Assembly: GCA_016987375.1 (NCBI GenBank)
Contig: PJRA01000313.1
Span: 2,267,385 to 2,331,384, forward strand
Source of the DNA: Brachionus koreanus
Taxonomy: Eukaryota; Rotifera; Eurotatoria; Ploima; Brachionidae
Length of the DNA stretch: 64,000 nt
Direction of reading: 5' to 3'
Both the position numbers and the translations under genes were made by a program. Position 1 is the stretch's first letter; the number at the start of each line of letters is the position of its first letter. The notes beneath the pieces were generated by a model. It was not told where the DNA came from and searched no databases. It worked only from the letters and a program-made list of their open reading frames with translations. Below are positions 35,214 through 48,039 of the stretch, piece after piece.

Positions 35214-37966
35214 ATGCAACAATTACACATCTTTTTCATCATATCAATTTTTATCTATTTTGTCGAGTCGTCCTCTTCGTTTGACTCGTTGATATCGTCT
35301 CAATGCAAAGCTCGTTGTTTGTCTTTAATTCCATGGAGACTCAATGAAAGGCGCATTCGTTCTACTACATATCGAAAAATTCTACTAAGACAAATGCATA
35401 ACAAACGATTTAGCAACAATTCCGACCACATTATTCGTTTCAGATGGAACAAAATAATGGATCTTTGCACAAAGAACGACAATTGCATTCAAGTAAAATT
35501 ATTATTTTATTTATAAATTAAAACATTTAATAAAATTGTCTTAAAAGTGTACGCTGCCTTGTGAAATACCAACTAATTTACTTTCAAACTGCAAAAGTCT
35601 GTGTAAGGTAAGAATGTTTTAAAACTTTTTTAAAAATTAAAAAAAATTGTAGCCTACACTCTACAATTGTAGCCTACACTCTACAATTGTAGCCTACACT
35701 CTACAATTGTAGCCTACACTCTACGACTGTAGCTTGCAATTTAAATTTTAAACGTGATTTTAAAAACAAAAAAATTAATTATTTGAAATTAAAGAATAAC
35801 AATGCAATGTGTGTCGACTCGTGCAATTTACTAAGCGATTTGAGCGAGTCTAAAAACGGGCAATGCCCAGTACTAAAGCCTCATCTTGATTGCTCGTCTA
35901 GGAAAAGTCAAATTGCGTATTTAGCCGAGGAGAAAAACATCGACTCAGACCGTTCTGGTCCAATTGTTACAAGTTGTACTAAAGATTCTGACTGTGGCGG
36001 TATTCAAAAATGCTGTTTGATTAATCCAATGTGTCCACAGCAAGGAAAAATATGTCAAAAGCCACTGATATCCAACTTTAATATTCCGTCAATTCCAGTC
36101 AATTTGACAATTACCGAGCGAAAAAAGGGAAAAACTGTAATATTAAGCTGGGAGTCAGTATATGACAGAAATCAGCCGATTTTATTTGTTGTCGAAGGTA
36201 AATGGTCAATAGATTCGCCGGAGTCCGAACCAGAGATGACCAAATGGGGTTATCTAACTCACACGACAAATACAAACTCGGTCATAATAAGAAGTATAAA
36301 CAGAGGACGATGGTACAAATTTCGAGTTGCTGCGATATCAAAATCGGGATCTTTCGGCTATTCGAAGCCAACCGATCTTTTTATACTCTCGTCACCACCC
36401 AAACCTCCAACCAGGCCTCAAAATTTAACCATTAGTCAAGTCTATTTGAGCCAGGACACGTTTACTGTCGATGTTGACATTTCTTGGTTGCCTCCTAAAC
36501 GATCTGATCTGCCAATTGAAAACTACAAATTGTCTTGGTATTTAAACGAAAACGATCATGAAGAAATCTTAAATGACGACAACGAATCGGGAGAAGAAAA
36601 TGAACTAATAGACCCGACGGTTCCGATCGGAAGCGAATTGGTCAGTGCCAATCAAATGAATCGACATACATTGAAAGGATTGATGAAAAATTCCAAATAC
36701 CGCTTGGAAATACGAGCCCTGACCAAACACGAAGCAAAAATTTTAACGAGCAAACCATTTAAAACCAGACTGGACACTGGTCGAATAAGCATATTGCCCA
36801 TATCATCAAGTCTAGTGTCATCTAGAATTGACGAATTTGAAGATGAAGATTTTGAAAATAAAATATTAAAATCAAAAGAATCTAGTGTTGCCATTCAAAA
36901 AATGGATTCGCCATTGATTTACAATCTAACTGTACAAACTCCTTATTATCTAAACGGTCTAGCTAAAGCCAAAGTGTCATGGAGCATTGACTATACGAAC
37001 AGTGTGTCCATTCAGAATCAACAAACACTTTTTTCTCTAACTTGGTTTGCCATCAAATGCTTTGGCTATGATCAATCACTGCCTAATCCAATAACAGCTT
37101 CAACTGTTTATCAACATTTTGATGTATACGAATTAAAATTTGACTGCGACTATGTGGTGAATGTGCGACTGGGTCAAACTAGAATCGGCGAAGCCAAAAT
37201 TAGTCCTCAAATTGTCTCTGCCCAATTCAAAGTGCCATCTTGTTCTAAAATTGAAGTTAGTGGACGTGTTCAGCCCCGTTGTTACGAAAAATACTCTGAT
37301 CTTCTCAGTGGCAATTTAAATGTAAATTCAGGGACAAAAGACACCAATTCAAATCTTGTATACAATCTTTTGTTTTCGACAGTTTCTACCAAAACTACTA
37401 CATCGACCACAACAACAAGCACAACTTCTGAATATTCAACTAATGAATATGCAATTAAAAATTCATTTCTAAGATTGCCAGTAGTTGATGACATTGAATA
37501 TAAAATAGTCGACAAATCATTAAATTCAAACACCTATTCATTGGAATTCATGTGGAGCATGCCGCTCATTTTTAACCGAAACTCTTTTCAGGCTTATCAA
37601 ATAAGTGTGAATCCACGTCACGGTCAAGCGTTGATTGACAATGGTTTTTTTGGAACCATAGGTGCCATTGTAAAGAGAGATCAACAAAATTTTGTTGTCA
37701 GAGACATTTTGCCAGAAATCGACTATTTATTCAGAATACAGACAATAGGAAATGATGGTCGATTGGGACCTATAAAAAGTATTCAATTTAGAGTTGAAGA
37801 TAGGCATGACGTTTCTCTAAATGGTATCAATAGACTTGATTATGAAGATCCGAATGAGTTATTTTTACTAATGTCATCTTCGTCTCAGCTGTTCAGTTCA
37901 ACGACAAAAAATATCCACTTTCTAACAGTATTATCTGGTTTTGTTACCTCGAAGATATTTTTCTGA
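35214..37966 (+). CDS. ANOS1: anosmin-1 (KAL1-like; Cys box, WAP, FnIII repeats)
   Basis: Anosmin is an extracellular-matrix glycoprotein that binds heparan sulphate and FGF receptor and guides axons and migrating neurons (family knowledge). Exons 35214-35492, 35548-35607 and 35795-37966 give 836 residues, all phase 0. Order: signal peptide (1-20); N-terminal cysteine box (QCKARCLSL ... CTKNDNC ... CTLPC ... CKSLCK ... CVDSC); WAP four-disulphide core (about 170-201, CTKDSDCGGIQKCC); then four fibronectin-III-like modules, about 210-315, 325-435, 485-600 and 680-790. WSID and RWYKFRVAA in the first module match the anosmin signature. A Thr/Ser-rich linker (STTTTSTTSEYS) lies between modules 3 and 4. 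The C-terminus is hydrophobic (LTVLSGFVTSKIFF), possibly a GPI signal. The mini-exon 2 is supported by its cysteines. Intron 2 carries a 20-base tandem repeat. Confidence 0.93.
35647..35726. repeat. 20-bp tandem repeat, four copies, in anosmin intron 2
   Basis: The unit TTGTAGCCTACACTCTACAA is repeated four times almost exactly, with a partial diverged fifth copy (CTGTAGCTTGCAAT) after it. The array makes up a good part of the intron and is likely variable in length between individuals. Confidence 0.95.
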
Positions 37967-38439
37967 GCTCAACATTGGATTTCATAGTAAAAAGATTAAA
38001 CTCAGTGAATTTTTTTCCTAATTTATAAATTTTATGAAAATGAACCGAAATTTAAACTAAATTAATTTTGTTGTATGAAAAAATTGTTGCAATTAATAGC
38101 TTCGTTTTTGCCTTTATTGTATATATTTTATTTTTACTTTTTTACCTAAATAATTTTGCCAACTCTAATTTGTAAAATAAAATTTTGAAACTAATCAAAT
38201 TTTTAAATATATCCCTTTTAGCAATTTGCTTTTTATGCCTTTAATGATAATAATAATAGTTTATATTCGACGGTCAATTTAGTTAATTTAAAACGACAAA
38301 ACAGGAAGACAAAAAACTTTTATATTGAAGATGGTCCTGAAGTAGTTGACCATGATGATGAGGGTCTAACATATGTTTTGTCAAGTTGCAAAAATTATTG
38401 AGCATCCGAATACACAATGCATTTTGTTAGCTTTATTAA
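37967..38439. other. 3' flank of anosmin-1
   Basis: Contains AATAAA-type sequences near 38176 that could serve as the poly(A) signal. No gene is seen. Confidence 0.45.
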
Positions 38440-38720
38440 CGCAGTCACTCCATTTGATTTTGTTGTTCATCATTAGAAGTCTCGACTATTTCAACTCTGA
38501 TATCATTCGCGTTTAACATTGAGATTTCTTGCCGGGCAATCTTTGAGTTTCCGATATACATTACTATACATTTAGGCTAATTGAACTTCATACTCCTGCA
38601 CTTCGACAACTCAACTATCTTGCCAAAGTCATCTTGAATAAACCTTTGATCACTAGTATTCATAATGACATTAATCAATTTGCTGTCATCAGCAAACAGC
38701 TTATAAAAAATGACTTACTA
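38440..38720 (-). mobile_element. non-LTR reverse-transcriptase fragment
   Basis: The minus-strand frame reads KLFADDSKLINVIMNTS, then IQDDFGKIVELSKCRSMKFN, a stop and PKCIVMYIGNSK. This is the FADD catalytic block and the following L..DL.KI..WS..W.M.FN..KC.VM..G region of LINE reverse transcriptases. The in-frame stop and missing flanks show a dead fragment. Confidence 0.8.
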
Positions 38721-38795
38721 TCTCTTTGAATAGATAACATTTTTAGTCATTTTTTCCTCTTTTAGAAACATCAAATAAACTTTTTTTTTATTTAT

Positions 38796-39011
38796 TTAAC
38801 ACTCAAAAACCGGATGACTTTTTTGACCATTTTATTTAAATCTTTTTTAANNNNNNNNNNNTAAAAAAAATTAAATAATTTTATAATATTTTTTATTTAA
38901 GATATGATTGAAAATAAAATTATAAAATAATGATTAATTTTATTGAATAAAAAACAAATAAAGGAAGTTACAAAAGGGGTTCAAAAGACCCCTCCGGTTT
39001 TTGAGTGTTAA
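38796..39011. mobile_element. TTAA-flanked MITE (piggyBac-like), with assembly gap
   Basis: TTAACACTCAAAAACCGGA at the left is the complement of TCCGGTTTTTGAGTGTTAA at the right. TTAA at both outer ends (38796-38799 and 39008-39011) fits piggyBac-type insertion. The interior is short, A/T-rich and non-coding and contains an 11-base run of N. The short terminal repeats plus TTAA suggest a non-autonomous piggyBac-like element. Confidence 0.75.
38851..38861. other. run of N (assembly gap)
   Basis: Eleven N bases inside the small inverted-repeat element, probably a place where assembly or polishing failed. Confidence 1.
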
Positions 39012-42000
39012 TAAAATAAATTTGAGACTTTTACTCCCAGGACTGTTCCGAGTGGCTTTGTGCCTTCATTTTTGTCCCCATTCCATAAAAAAATGCTATA
39101 TAACAGATTGTTAAAAATAAAGTAGAAAAAATATTCTATTTTAAGCCTAATTTAAAAATAAAAGTTATATTAAAAAATTCGTATATAAAAAAGCCAGGTC
39201 AAATTATTTCTTATTATTCAAATAACAATTAAATGAAGATTTGTTAATGTTTACCAGGTATGAATTTGAGTTTTTATAATAATCTATCTCTTGTCTAAAT
39301 AATGAATCAAATTTTTTTATTTACTCATTTAATTTAGAAATAATTTTTGGATTCTTGGTTTAACAAGTTCGAGTTTTTTTTTAAGTTTCAAGGTTAATCA
39401 ACAGGTTAGTTTCCATACCTCAAGAGACGGATTAACACCTCATTTATTAAAATCATTGCTAAAGATATTATTTTTTATTAAAAAAAATACAAAATTGAAA
39501 AATTTTTTTTTTGATTTAATTCTTAATTAGTTAATTTATTTCTAAAATAGTTCAAATTTTAAAACAAAATATACATAAATTAAATTTATTCTATTGAAAA
39601 TTGAACTCTTAAAGGTTGAAAATTTATCTTGAATCTTTAATAAAAATATTCAAAAATGACTATCGGTTCAATTAGGTTAGTGCTGCTCCTTAAATCAATT
39701 AATTTTTCTTTTAAATTAAGGAAAGAATTGCAATATAGAAGACATTTGTAAGAGAAAGTTAGCATCTTTTAAAAAATTCTTTTTGAAAAGTAAAAAGACC
39801 ATACATCTGTAAAAAGTTATTTAGTTCATTAAAGCTGTTCACTTCAAGCTTTAAGTTTAAAAGTATTGCAAAAAGTTTTTGACCAGTGAGCATTTTATTA
39901 TCCGAGGTCGGCCACAATCTAAATTATTAAACTTAGCAAACATTAAAATATCATTTTTTATTTTTCTTTTCTGTTCAATTTGTAGTGCAACATATATTAG
40001 ATAATTAAAAAAATTTTTTTTAATTTTTTCACAAAAACTCTAGCGCAAAAAGGACTCTGGTGCAAGTATCTTAATTTAAGAATTTAACATTGGTGAAATT
40101 TTATTTATTGCATGTGTCAAAGTCGTGTTTTTGAATTATAAAATTGCATAATCGAACAAGGAAAAACGGTATCAATTGAATTCACAATTATAAGTTTCGA
40201 TTGCACTCGAAAATAATATATTAAAATAACTTAAATAGAAAATTATTTCAAAAATCGAGCACTTAAGTCAAGAAAAAGGTAGCTCTTATAATTTTTTTTT
40301 GATATAAGTAAAAATTTTGTAATCGAAAAATATTTATAAATATTTTTTGGGCTCTTAATAGTAAATTAAATTATTTAATATATAAGTTTGTTTTTTTAAC
40401 AAAATTTTCTTCTAATAAATTAACAAATGTGTTAAAAAATTTAAAAAAATGAGCAATAATCAATTTTAAGTTGAAACATACAGGGTATATTGATAGAAAA
40501 AATTTAAGAAAACTCTATGGCTATATAAGCCCTATTTATTAGTATTGTTTTTCATAGTTATTTTCAACAGTTTATTAAAAGCCTCGTCTATTGATTTAAT
40601 AAGCCTATTGTTAGTTTTATTTTTAAATTTTTATAATTTAAAAAAAATTAAAATTAAGATGCTTTTAAAAAAATAAGCTTCATTAGCTTTTTACTTTGAA
40701 TTAATGTAAATATTCTATTTAGAATTTAGGGATTCAAAAAGCTTTTTATCACTTTTTTACTTAAAATATTCTTGTTTCATATGAAAAAATTTATTTAGAG
40801 AAATTAAAAATTTACTTCTTCATTGTCATTTTCTTTGTTTTCATTAACTTATAATTAAAAGATTAAATAATTTTTATTAATAAACTAATACTAAAAATTT
40901 GAGATTTTAAGTGATTTATTTGTCTTTTAAAAAAACATTATTTGAAATTTTAACTTATACAAATATTTTCCTTAATTTTAGATAACTCAACAAAATGATT
41001 TATGTAATTTTAAGAAAAAAATTTTTCAAATATTTGCAGTTTTCAAGTAAATGAATTTATCTTGTGACTTCATTTAGAAAATTAAAATTTCATTACCGAA
41101 AAGATTATTTATTTTTTTAAAAAACTAATATTTTATAAATCAACAAATTGAAGAAAAAATAATTAATTTTTTTAATTTGTGGTCTTCAAAAATTCTTATC
41201 ATAATTCATTTTTCTTAAAAACAAACTTAAAATTACATGTGAATTTTTCAAACTTTGAAGCACTTACTTGGGCGTTGTTCAATTCGTATTATTTCTGGGC
41301 ATAGTCTTTTTTTGGACAATTTTAATTCTTACAATATTTAATTAGATCAAAATAAGAACTTATTTTTTTCAAAGCTCAGTTTGAAAATTGATGGCTATTA
41401 ATTAGTAAACTAATTTGCAATTAAACTTTTTAAAAAATATAAAAAATCAAAATGGAATCAAGATATCTCGAATATTCGAATCCGCTGTATAATTGCTAAC
41501 TTATTATTTCTTCTTTTTTTCTTAATCCATCAAATATTTAAGAATATGTATCCTGTAGCTCTTTTTTTTCAATAAAGCTAATTTAAATTTTCTTCTATTT
41601 TAACCTATTTTATTTTTTTTATAAGATTTAACTAATTTTTTTAAGACACAAAAGTCGGTGACAGTTTGACACTTTTTTTTTTCTCATTTATCTTATGAAA
41701 AATTAATCATATTCACCTAAAACTTTCTAAGTCTGTTAATTTAATGAATATCTTTAAATAAAATAAAATTTTTGAAAGCCCGATGAACAATACCAAAGAT
41801 AAAAAGCCTAGAAAATGAAAAAGATCTTTTGAGTATTAATAAAAAAAAAATTATTATATGCTTTGCATGTTTAAATATTCCAAGACTTAAGAAAAAAGAA
41901 GAAAAATTAAAACTAAAATTTCACAATTAAGTTGGTTATTCGATATGTATTGAATTTAAGAAAAGTTTGAACCAAATTCTAATTAATTTCGCAAATGATA

Positions 42001-42743
42001 CGATTTTCGGCTATTTAAAAAAATTAATTAAATTCATTCAGTTAGAATAAAATTTGACGCAAAAACTTAGCGAAAAGCATATGATTCAATTTATTTTAAA
42101 AAATTCTTGTATTCAATTTATTTTTCATTCAAAAATTGATTTAATGCAAAAAAAATTTCTTGATTTCTTTCTTTTCCTCGATTTCCGCTTTATTCATTTA
42201 ATAAATTATATATAATTTTTATATTTAAGAATTCAATGCCTGAGATTGCATCACGAAATTTCATTAAATTAAATTTTTAGTCTAGATCCGTTCTAAAAAT
42301 GATAAAAATAAATGGCTTATCAACACAAAAGGATGTTTGAATCGGTTAAATCAAAATAGTAAAATCTCTATGCATAGTTCGTATCCTAAAGGTCAATAAT
42401 ACTGTCGATTTTAATATTTATTTAGTATTTGAATATAAATACTTAAGTCTCTATGTGATTTTAATAAATATCACTAGACTAGCTATTAAATACTAAGAGT
42501 AATCCAAATAAGTTTTATTCTTAATAAAATAAAACTTATCACGAATGAAATTTTTGAGTTTTGCTTTTAATGTTTTTATGATTAATCATGGCATGCTTTG
42601 CTAAAAGAGTAAAATTTTAAGCACTAGTTCAAGTGAATTTTTCAATTCTAATTAGATTCTCAGACTTTTGAACTTAATTTTATTCTAATTTATTTATTAA
42701 TAAAAGGCAAAAAAATAGATTTTATTTATATGTACATTTCAAT
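39012..42743. other. intergenic, no gene seen
   Basis: About 3.7 kb of A/T-rich DNA with no frame, RNA gene or repeat boundary I can support. Confidence 0.5.
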
Positions 42744-43700
42744 CTAAACAATAGTGAATTCAGTAGTTGCTTGGTCATATATTGCACTATGAGGATGAAT
42801 ACTTCCACACTGACCATTACAAATAGCTAAATTAAAATCAATTTAAAAAAATAAATCGTATTAAAATATTAAATTGTTACCTGTCTCTACAGCGTATGTT
42901 CCAGGTAACCATCTTTCACAAAAACCTTGAGTTGGGTCACAATCAGGATCAGGAACAGCATTTAGTCTAATTTGAGCCTGGTATTGACCTGGGTTTGAAG
43001 CCTCCAATAAGAACGAGTCTTCGACTGGAACTTTGTCAACAGTTCGAACCCCAATATATAATTCGCCAGTTCCAGTGCCATTTTTGCTTACATAGCTTAG
43101 ATTGATAGTAAAAGTTCCTTGGGGTCCTTGAGATGGCACAACACTGAAATCAGTAATTTTAGCATCACCATTGTCATTGATAGGACAAGCTTTTAGCAAT
43201 TCACAATACCAAATAGGGTCCAAGTCAGCTTTTTCGATTATGCTAATGAACTCTTTAATACCAACATAATCACAGAGAAGATTACATACAACGCCTGCTA
43301 CTTCGCTACCAACTTTTTCGGCTACATATTGACATAAAGTTGAGCACTCACCAACAACACCAATATTCAGTATGGCGTTGAGTAAAGTATTCAGGGCCTC
43401 ATCAGCAAAATTAATGCATGTTTTGCAAAAGCTAAGACCATAGCGCATTTTAGGAATCAAATGCTTTGGACCACCAAAAGTAAAAGGGTTAACATTAGCT
43501 TTAATGTTTATCAAATTGGTATTCACTGCTTTATTTGGTAAAAAGCTTTGGCCAGATATTCTTCCAAAAGGTTTTGGCTCGTGTCTTTCGGCATTTATTA
43601 ATTGAATAATTAGTAAACAGCCAAAAACTATTTTTGTTAACTTGAAAAGAATATTTTTAGCTTTAAATTTAGAAATTTTTAACTATCTTACACCGATCAT
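42744..43700 (-). CDS. secreted countin-like protein with saposin-type domain
   Basis: Minus-strand exons 43700-43692, 43640-42881 and 42826-42744 give 283 residues with closing phases. The first exon codes only M-I-G; its GTAAGA donor is consensus. A signal peptide follows (LTKIVFGCLLIIQLINA, 4-20). Residues 75-155 form a saposin-B-like helical domain with eight cysteines (75, 78, 102, 106, 122, 126, 149, 155), two more than the usual six. Directly after comes CPINDNGDAKITDFSV and a beta-rich region with SQGPQGTFTI, ending in a Cys-containing tail (CERWLPGTY, CNGQCG). Saposin followed by this C-terminal region resembles the countin family known from Dictyostelium cell-number control; its role in animals is not known to me. 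Likely secreted or lysosomal. Confidence 0.75.
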
Positions 43701-46335
43701 TGCTATTGCTTTCAATTTATTATTTTTTATTAGGTTTTTTATTTCGCTAAAAAATCTAATATTTATAATCGCATCAAGAGTTATGTCACTTTTCCCAAAG
43801 TTTTTTTTTACCATTCAAAATGAATGTAAAGTTATTTATTCGAAGAGAAATTACCATATTTTAATCAAAATAAATAAATTTTAATTTTAGAATTATCTGC
43901 TAAAATTTGTCGACTTATCTCGTTTAGTCAAAAATCTAGGTCCCACCAAAACTCTTTTCTTTTTGTTCAAAGCCTAAAGTATTAAAATAAAAATAAGTTT
44001 CGTAATCATTTTCAGCTTTAAAAAAAACAACGAGTAAAAATTAATGTTATATGTGAGACGACAGATTTTTTTGAATCTAGTTCTAAGTTAAATTAGTTGA
44101 CAAAAGATTTTTTGACCAAAAAGATTGATTAAGAAATTAAATTAGTCAAATTTTAAATATACTCAATTCATTTTTGACTCGAGAAATTTCAAAATTGTTT
44201 TGACTAAAATTAGCTATTATTTTTGAATTTTGACAAAAGTTTAATTTTATTTTTAAAAATAAAATTAATAAATTTACAATATTTTTATTAAAAAGAAAAT
44301 ATTGATTTGAATTAATTAGATTAATTTAAAATTAATAATACCAAATTAAAGCCTTCTGTCTTTTTTTTAATTAAGAATATTTAATTGTGAATTCTTAAAT
44401 GCGATCACATATTTCTAATTATAATTGAGAAAACAAGAAAGGATTCTAGACAAAAATTAAAGATAAAACATAGAAATAAAAATAATTTTAAATAATTAAA
44501 ATTTCTACATAATTTATCTATTTTACCTGTTCAGTTCTGATAGAACTGTGTTTTTAACCAAAAATAAAAAACGATGCTTAATTTATAACCAAAGAATCTA
44601 AGGAAAAGTAAAGAATAACTAAAGAAATAATAATAAATTACTAAAAGAAAATTATCCACATGATAACTAACTCTTTGCGTTTGTTAGCGTTAAACGCTAA
44701 CAAATTACTGGGCCCAAGATCAATCTTATTCGCAGAATCAAAGGTCTTAGGCTAAAATACTCATTGTCAATTTGTAAAATCATTTTTAAAACTTTATTCT
44801 TTCAAATCGACTTTGCGTTCATTTGGTTACTATCCTCAACCCAAAACATTACATCAAATAGCATCACATCTAACCCAATACTACATATCAAATTTTTTTA
44901 TTTTAAAAACAAAATTGTTATCATGCATAAATCCCTAGTATAAGCCTAGAATTATTAGAAACCAGATCAAAAAAGCTTTTGTACAAATTTCTAACCAAAA
45001 GAACAAATCATCAACGACTAATCCAAGATCTCGCGTCATACCATCTAGTTTTTATTTTTCATCATTGGTTTTTCTGTTTGTTGAGCTCAGAAGAAGGAAT
45101 ATTTTCACTCTGTGCTGTCGAAGACACACCTCAAATTACATGAAATAATAAATTAAACTAGGCGCTAGAAATAGCAGTATTCCAATTTGTAACTATAAAC
45201 TTAAGTTGATTAAAGTCATTGATGTAACAATTAAGATAAATAAAGCATTTAATTTGAATTAAAAAATTTTAAAACAATATGTATCGTTGTGTATCAAAAA
45301 AATTTGCTTAGAATTAAATATGATTAAATTAATTCAAAAAAATCTAAATGGTGTTTTAAATAATTTTATTTATATTTTAGTTTTTTTTCTAGAGCTTTAA
45401 AGTGTTTAAAAGTGAAATCAGAAAAAATTTATGAGTAAAAAAAAATAATCATAATTTTTCTAAGTTATCAATATAGAATCTAAAAATTAAATTTCTTTTT
45501 ACTTGATTCTTAATTTTTTTCTAATAATTGCAAAATTTTTTCGTCTATGTTAAAATTATGCTAAATTTTTTTTGGAATTTTCAAAACTTTATTTTCTAAT
45601 TTAAAAAGAATTCTAATAAATCAGTTGAGCTTTATCAAGCAAATTGATAGTTGAATCTCGAAAAGTTTAATCAATTATTATCAAGCATTAAATTGATTTT
45701 AAGCCTAAATGAATTCTCATTTTTTTTTCTAAAAATAATGTATCTAAGAAATAACCCGCTAAAAATATAAGTCAACAATAATAAATTAGAAATATTGGGT
45801 GTGATTTTTCATATTTAGCGCTTTATTTAAGAATTAATTCAAAACTTGTTGATTCATTTTTTTAAATTTAAAAAAAAATATTAATATTTTTAAAATAAAC
45901 ATAAGTTGCCATGCAAATTCAAACGATATCTCAAAGATACTTCACTATTTAGTATTTTTTTTTAGACATTCTTGATGAAAATTCAAAAATCCTATTTGTT
46001 TTAATAAAATGTACTAATGGAGACGCTAAGATTTTGCTGTATAATGCTTTAATCATTCATTCAAAATGTGACTAGAAGGTTAAAAGTGAACATAATTAAT
46101 CTATCACTTGATCATTTCTTGTTTAAAACTTTATCATTTAGCAAAAAGCTTATTTCTAAAATCAACAATAGTCTATTTTATAATGTAAATTTAAAATGCT
46201 TTAGAAAGTTTTTCATTCGCATTATTATAACATAAATTACGCTAACAAAATATTTAGCTAACATTAAACATTAAACTAATAAAATGCACCTTTTCTATTA
46301 AATTGATTAACGAAATTTTAAATTTAGACTAAAAA
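43701..46335. other. intergenic between countin-like gene and P450
   Basis: No gene supported. A hairpin CAGTTC-TGATA-GAACTG lies near 44531 and a 25-base palindrome at 44680-44704. The stretch 44.7-45.2 kb is less A/T-homopolymeric than its surroundings but has no long open frame. Confidence 0.45.
44680..44704. repeat. 25-base palindrome
   Basis: TTTGTTAGCGTT and AACGCTAACAAA are perfect complements around a single central A. It may be a symmetrical protein-binding site or the relic of a small inverted repeat. Confidence 0.7.
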
Positions 46336-48039
46336 ATGAGCGGAAAAAATTTGAGCGCATATTTGAACAAAAATATTCAACTGGCTCTTTTGGCTTTCTC
46401 ACTCGGATTGATTAGTTATGCTGCTTTGAAGAGACTATTGCGATCCAAATACAAGCTTCCTGATGAAATTTGTTTTGATAAAAAAAACCATTTAGGCAAA
46501 AATAAGAAAGACTTTCTGAATAATCTTCAACAAAATCATGAGCAGTATTTAACTTTGTTACAACAAGCATATCCAAACGAATGTTGTTTGAGTTTGAACA
46601 ATTTTTTATCTGGTTCTAAGAAAATAGTGTTCCTCAACTCAATTGAATCGGTGAAAAAGTTTTCTCAGAAAGTGGAAAAAGTCGAAGCGATTGCGGACAG
46701 GCCAAAAAATTTGATACTTAATTTTATATCGAAAGGATATCTTGGTTCTTTTTTTCGCATGTTTGGACCAGAGCTGCTTGAAATTAGAAAATCTTCTCTT
46801 CAAGGCTTGCATTCATTAATTACAAAAGATTCAAACTTTGAGCAAAAACTGACTGATGAACTTCAATTGCTGATAGATTTTATTGATAAAGAGTTTATTG
46901 ATCATGAGAAATTGTTTGAAAAAGAGGAAAAAGCGCGTCACTTTGCAATTCATTTGGGAAAAGAAGACGGCCTGGTTCTAAGTGCGCCGATCTATTTGCA
47001 ACAAATAGCCACTAATTATATAACAAATCTTGGCTTGGGTATTAGATTCGATTACGACTCTAATCCAGAAGCTGCTGTCAAAGTTCAAATAAAAAACATT
47101 TCTGAATCCTTGGGATCTCTTAATTTGCCATCAATTACAAATTTTGACAAAATAAACACTATTTTCAGCCGTAAAACAATAAATTTTCTTAGCAAACGAA
47201 TCAATTCTTTCTACGATTTTTTATCACAAGCTTTTGGTGCCTATAAATCCAATTATGATCCAGAAGTGATTAACACTTTTGCTGATTTTGTTCTAAACAA
47301 ACATAGTCAAAATTTAAACGAAAAAAAAATTTTAATGGATAGTGATAACTATTCGGAAAAAGACATTTTAGTGCAATAGTAATTTAAATATATAAACTTG
47401 AAAAATATATTTTTTACATATTTTCTTTTTAGTTTTACTCTAATGATGGCAGGCACTTGTACCACTGGATTTACTCTTTCTTGGGCATTATATTACTTGT
47501 CAAAAGACATGAAAATACAAGAAGAAATTTTTAATGAAATAGTACGCACAGTGGGAACATCTAGTTTTATTTACTCTAAACAAAGGTCCAATTTGCCTTA
47601 CACAGAAGCTTGTTTGAATGAAATTTTACGCTTGTCTTCGACTCAAGCATTGATTCCACGATCGACTGCCAATGATGTACAAATAAATGACTACAATTTG
47701 CCTAAAGATACAACTGTTTTGATAAATGCATTTGCTATACACAGAGATCCACGCTATTGGAATACTCACAATGAACTGCATCCAGAGCAATGGTTCGATG
47801 AGAACAAAAATTTGAAGTCATTTAATGAATCATTTATACCGTTTGGTGTTGCGCCGAGAACTTGTATTGGTGATAATTTATCAAAACAAATTTTGTTCTT
47901 GGTGGTGGTCAATTTGGTGCAAAGATTTCATTTTGAATTTGTACCTGATAAAAATTTCGATTATTCGGGAAAAGACGGCTATTTGGGAGTCTTGCGCAAA
48001 CCTTTTAATTATCATTTGAAATTGACTCGAAGAGGCTAA
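46336..48039 (+). CDS. microsomal cytochrome P450 (two exons)
   Basis: A haem-thiolate monooxygenase of the ER. Exons 46336-47378 and 47433-48039 give 549 residues; the donor is TA|GTAATT and the joined codon is Tyr348. An N-terminal hydrophobic anchor (about 15-33) precedes the catalytic domain. Seen: I-helix AGTCTTG (354-360), K-helix ExxR (E411-R414), the region FAIHRDPRYW, and the haem loop FGVAPRTCIG (485-494) with the cysteine ligand at 492. The loop has Ala-Pro before Arg instead of the more usual Gly-x-Arg. The long first exon is poorly conserved, as is normal for P450 substrate-recognition regions. It most resembles the CYP2-type clan, but the family cannot be fixed by eye. An acceptor-like TTTAG lies eight bases before the ATG. 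Confidence 0.92.

Noticed and set aside
42397..42410. TAATACTGTC, the seed region of miR-8/200
   Set aside because: The match stops after ten bases and the flanks do not fold into a precursor.
43642..43884. 80-residue hydrophobic plus-strand frame
   Set aside because: Antisense to the first intron and 5' flank of the countin-like gene; low-complexity Ile/Phe sequence.
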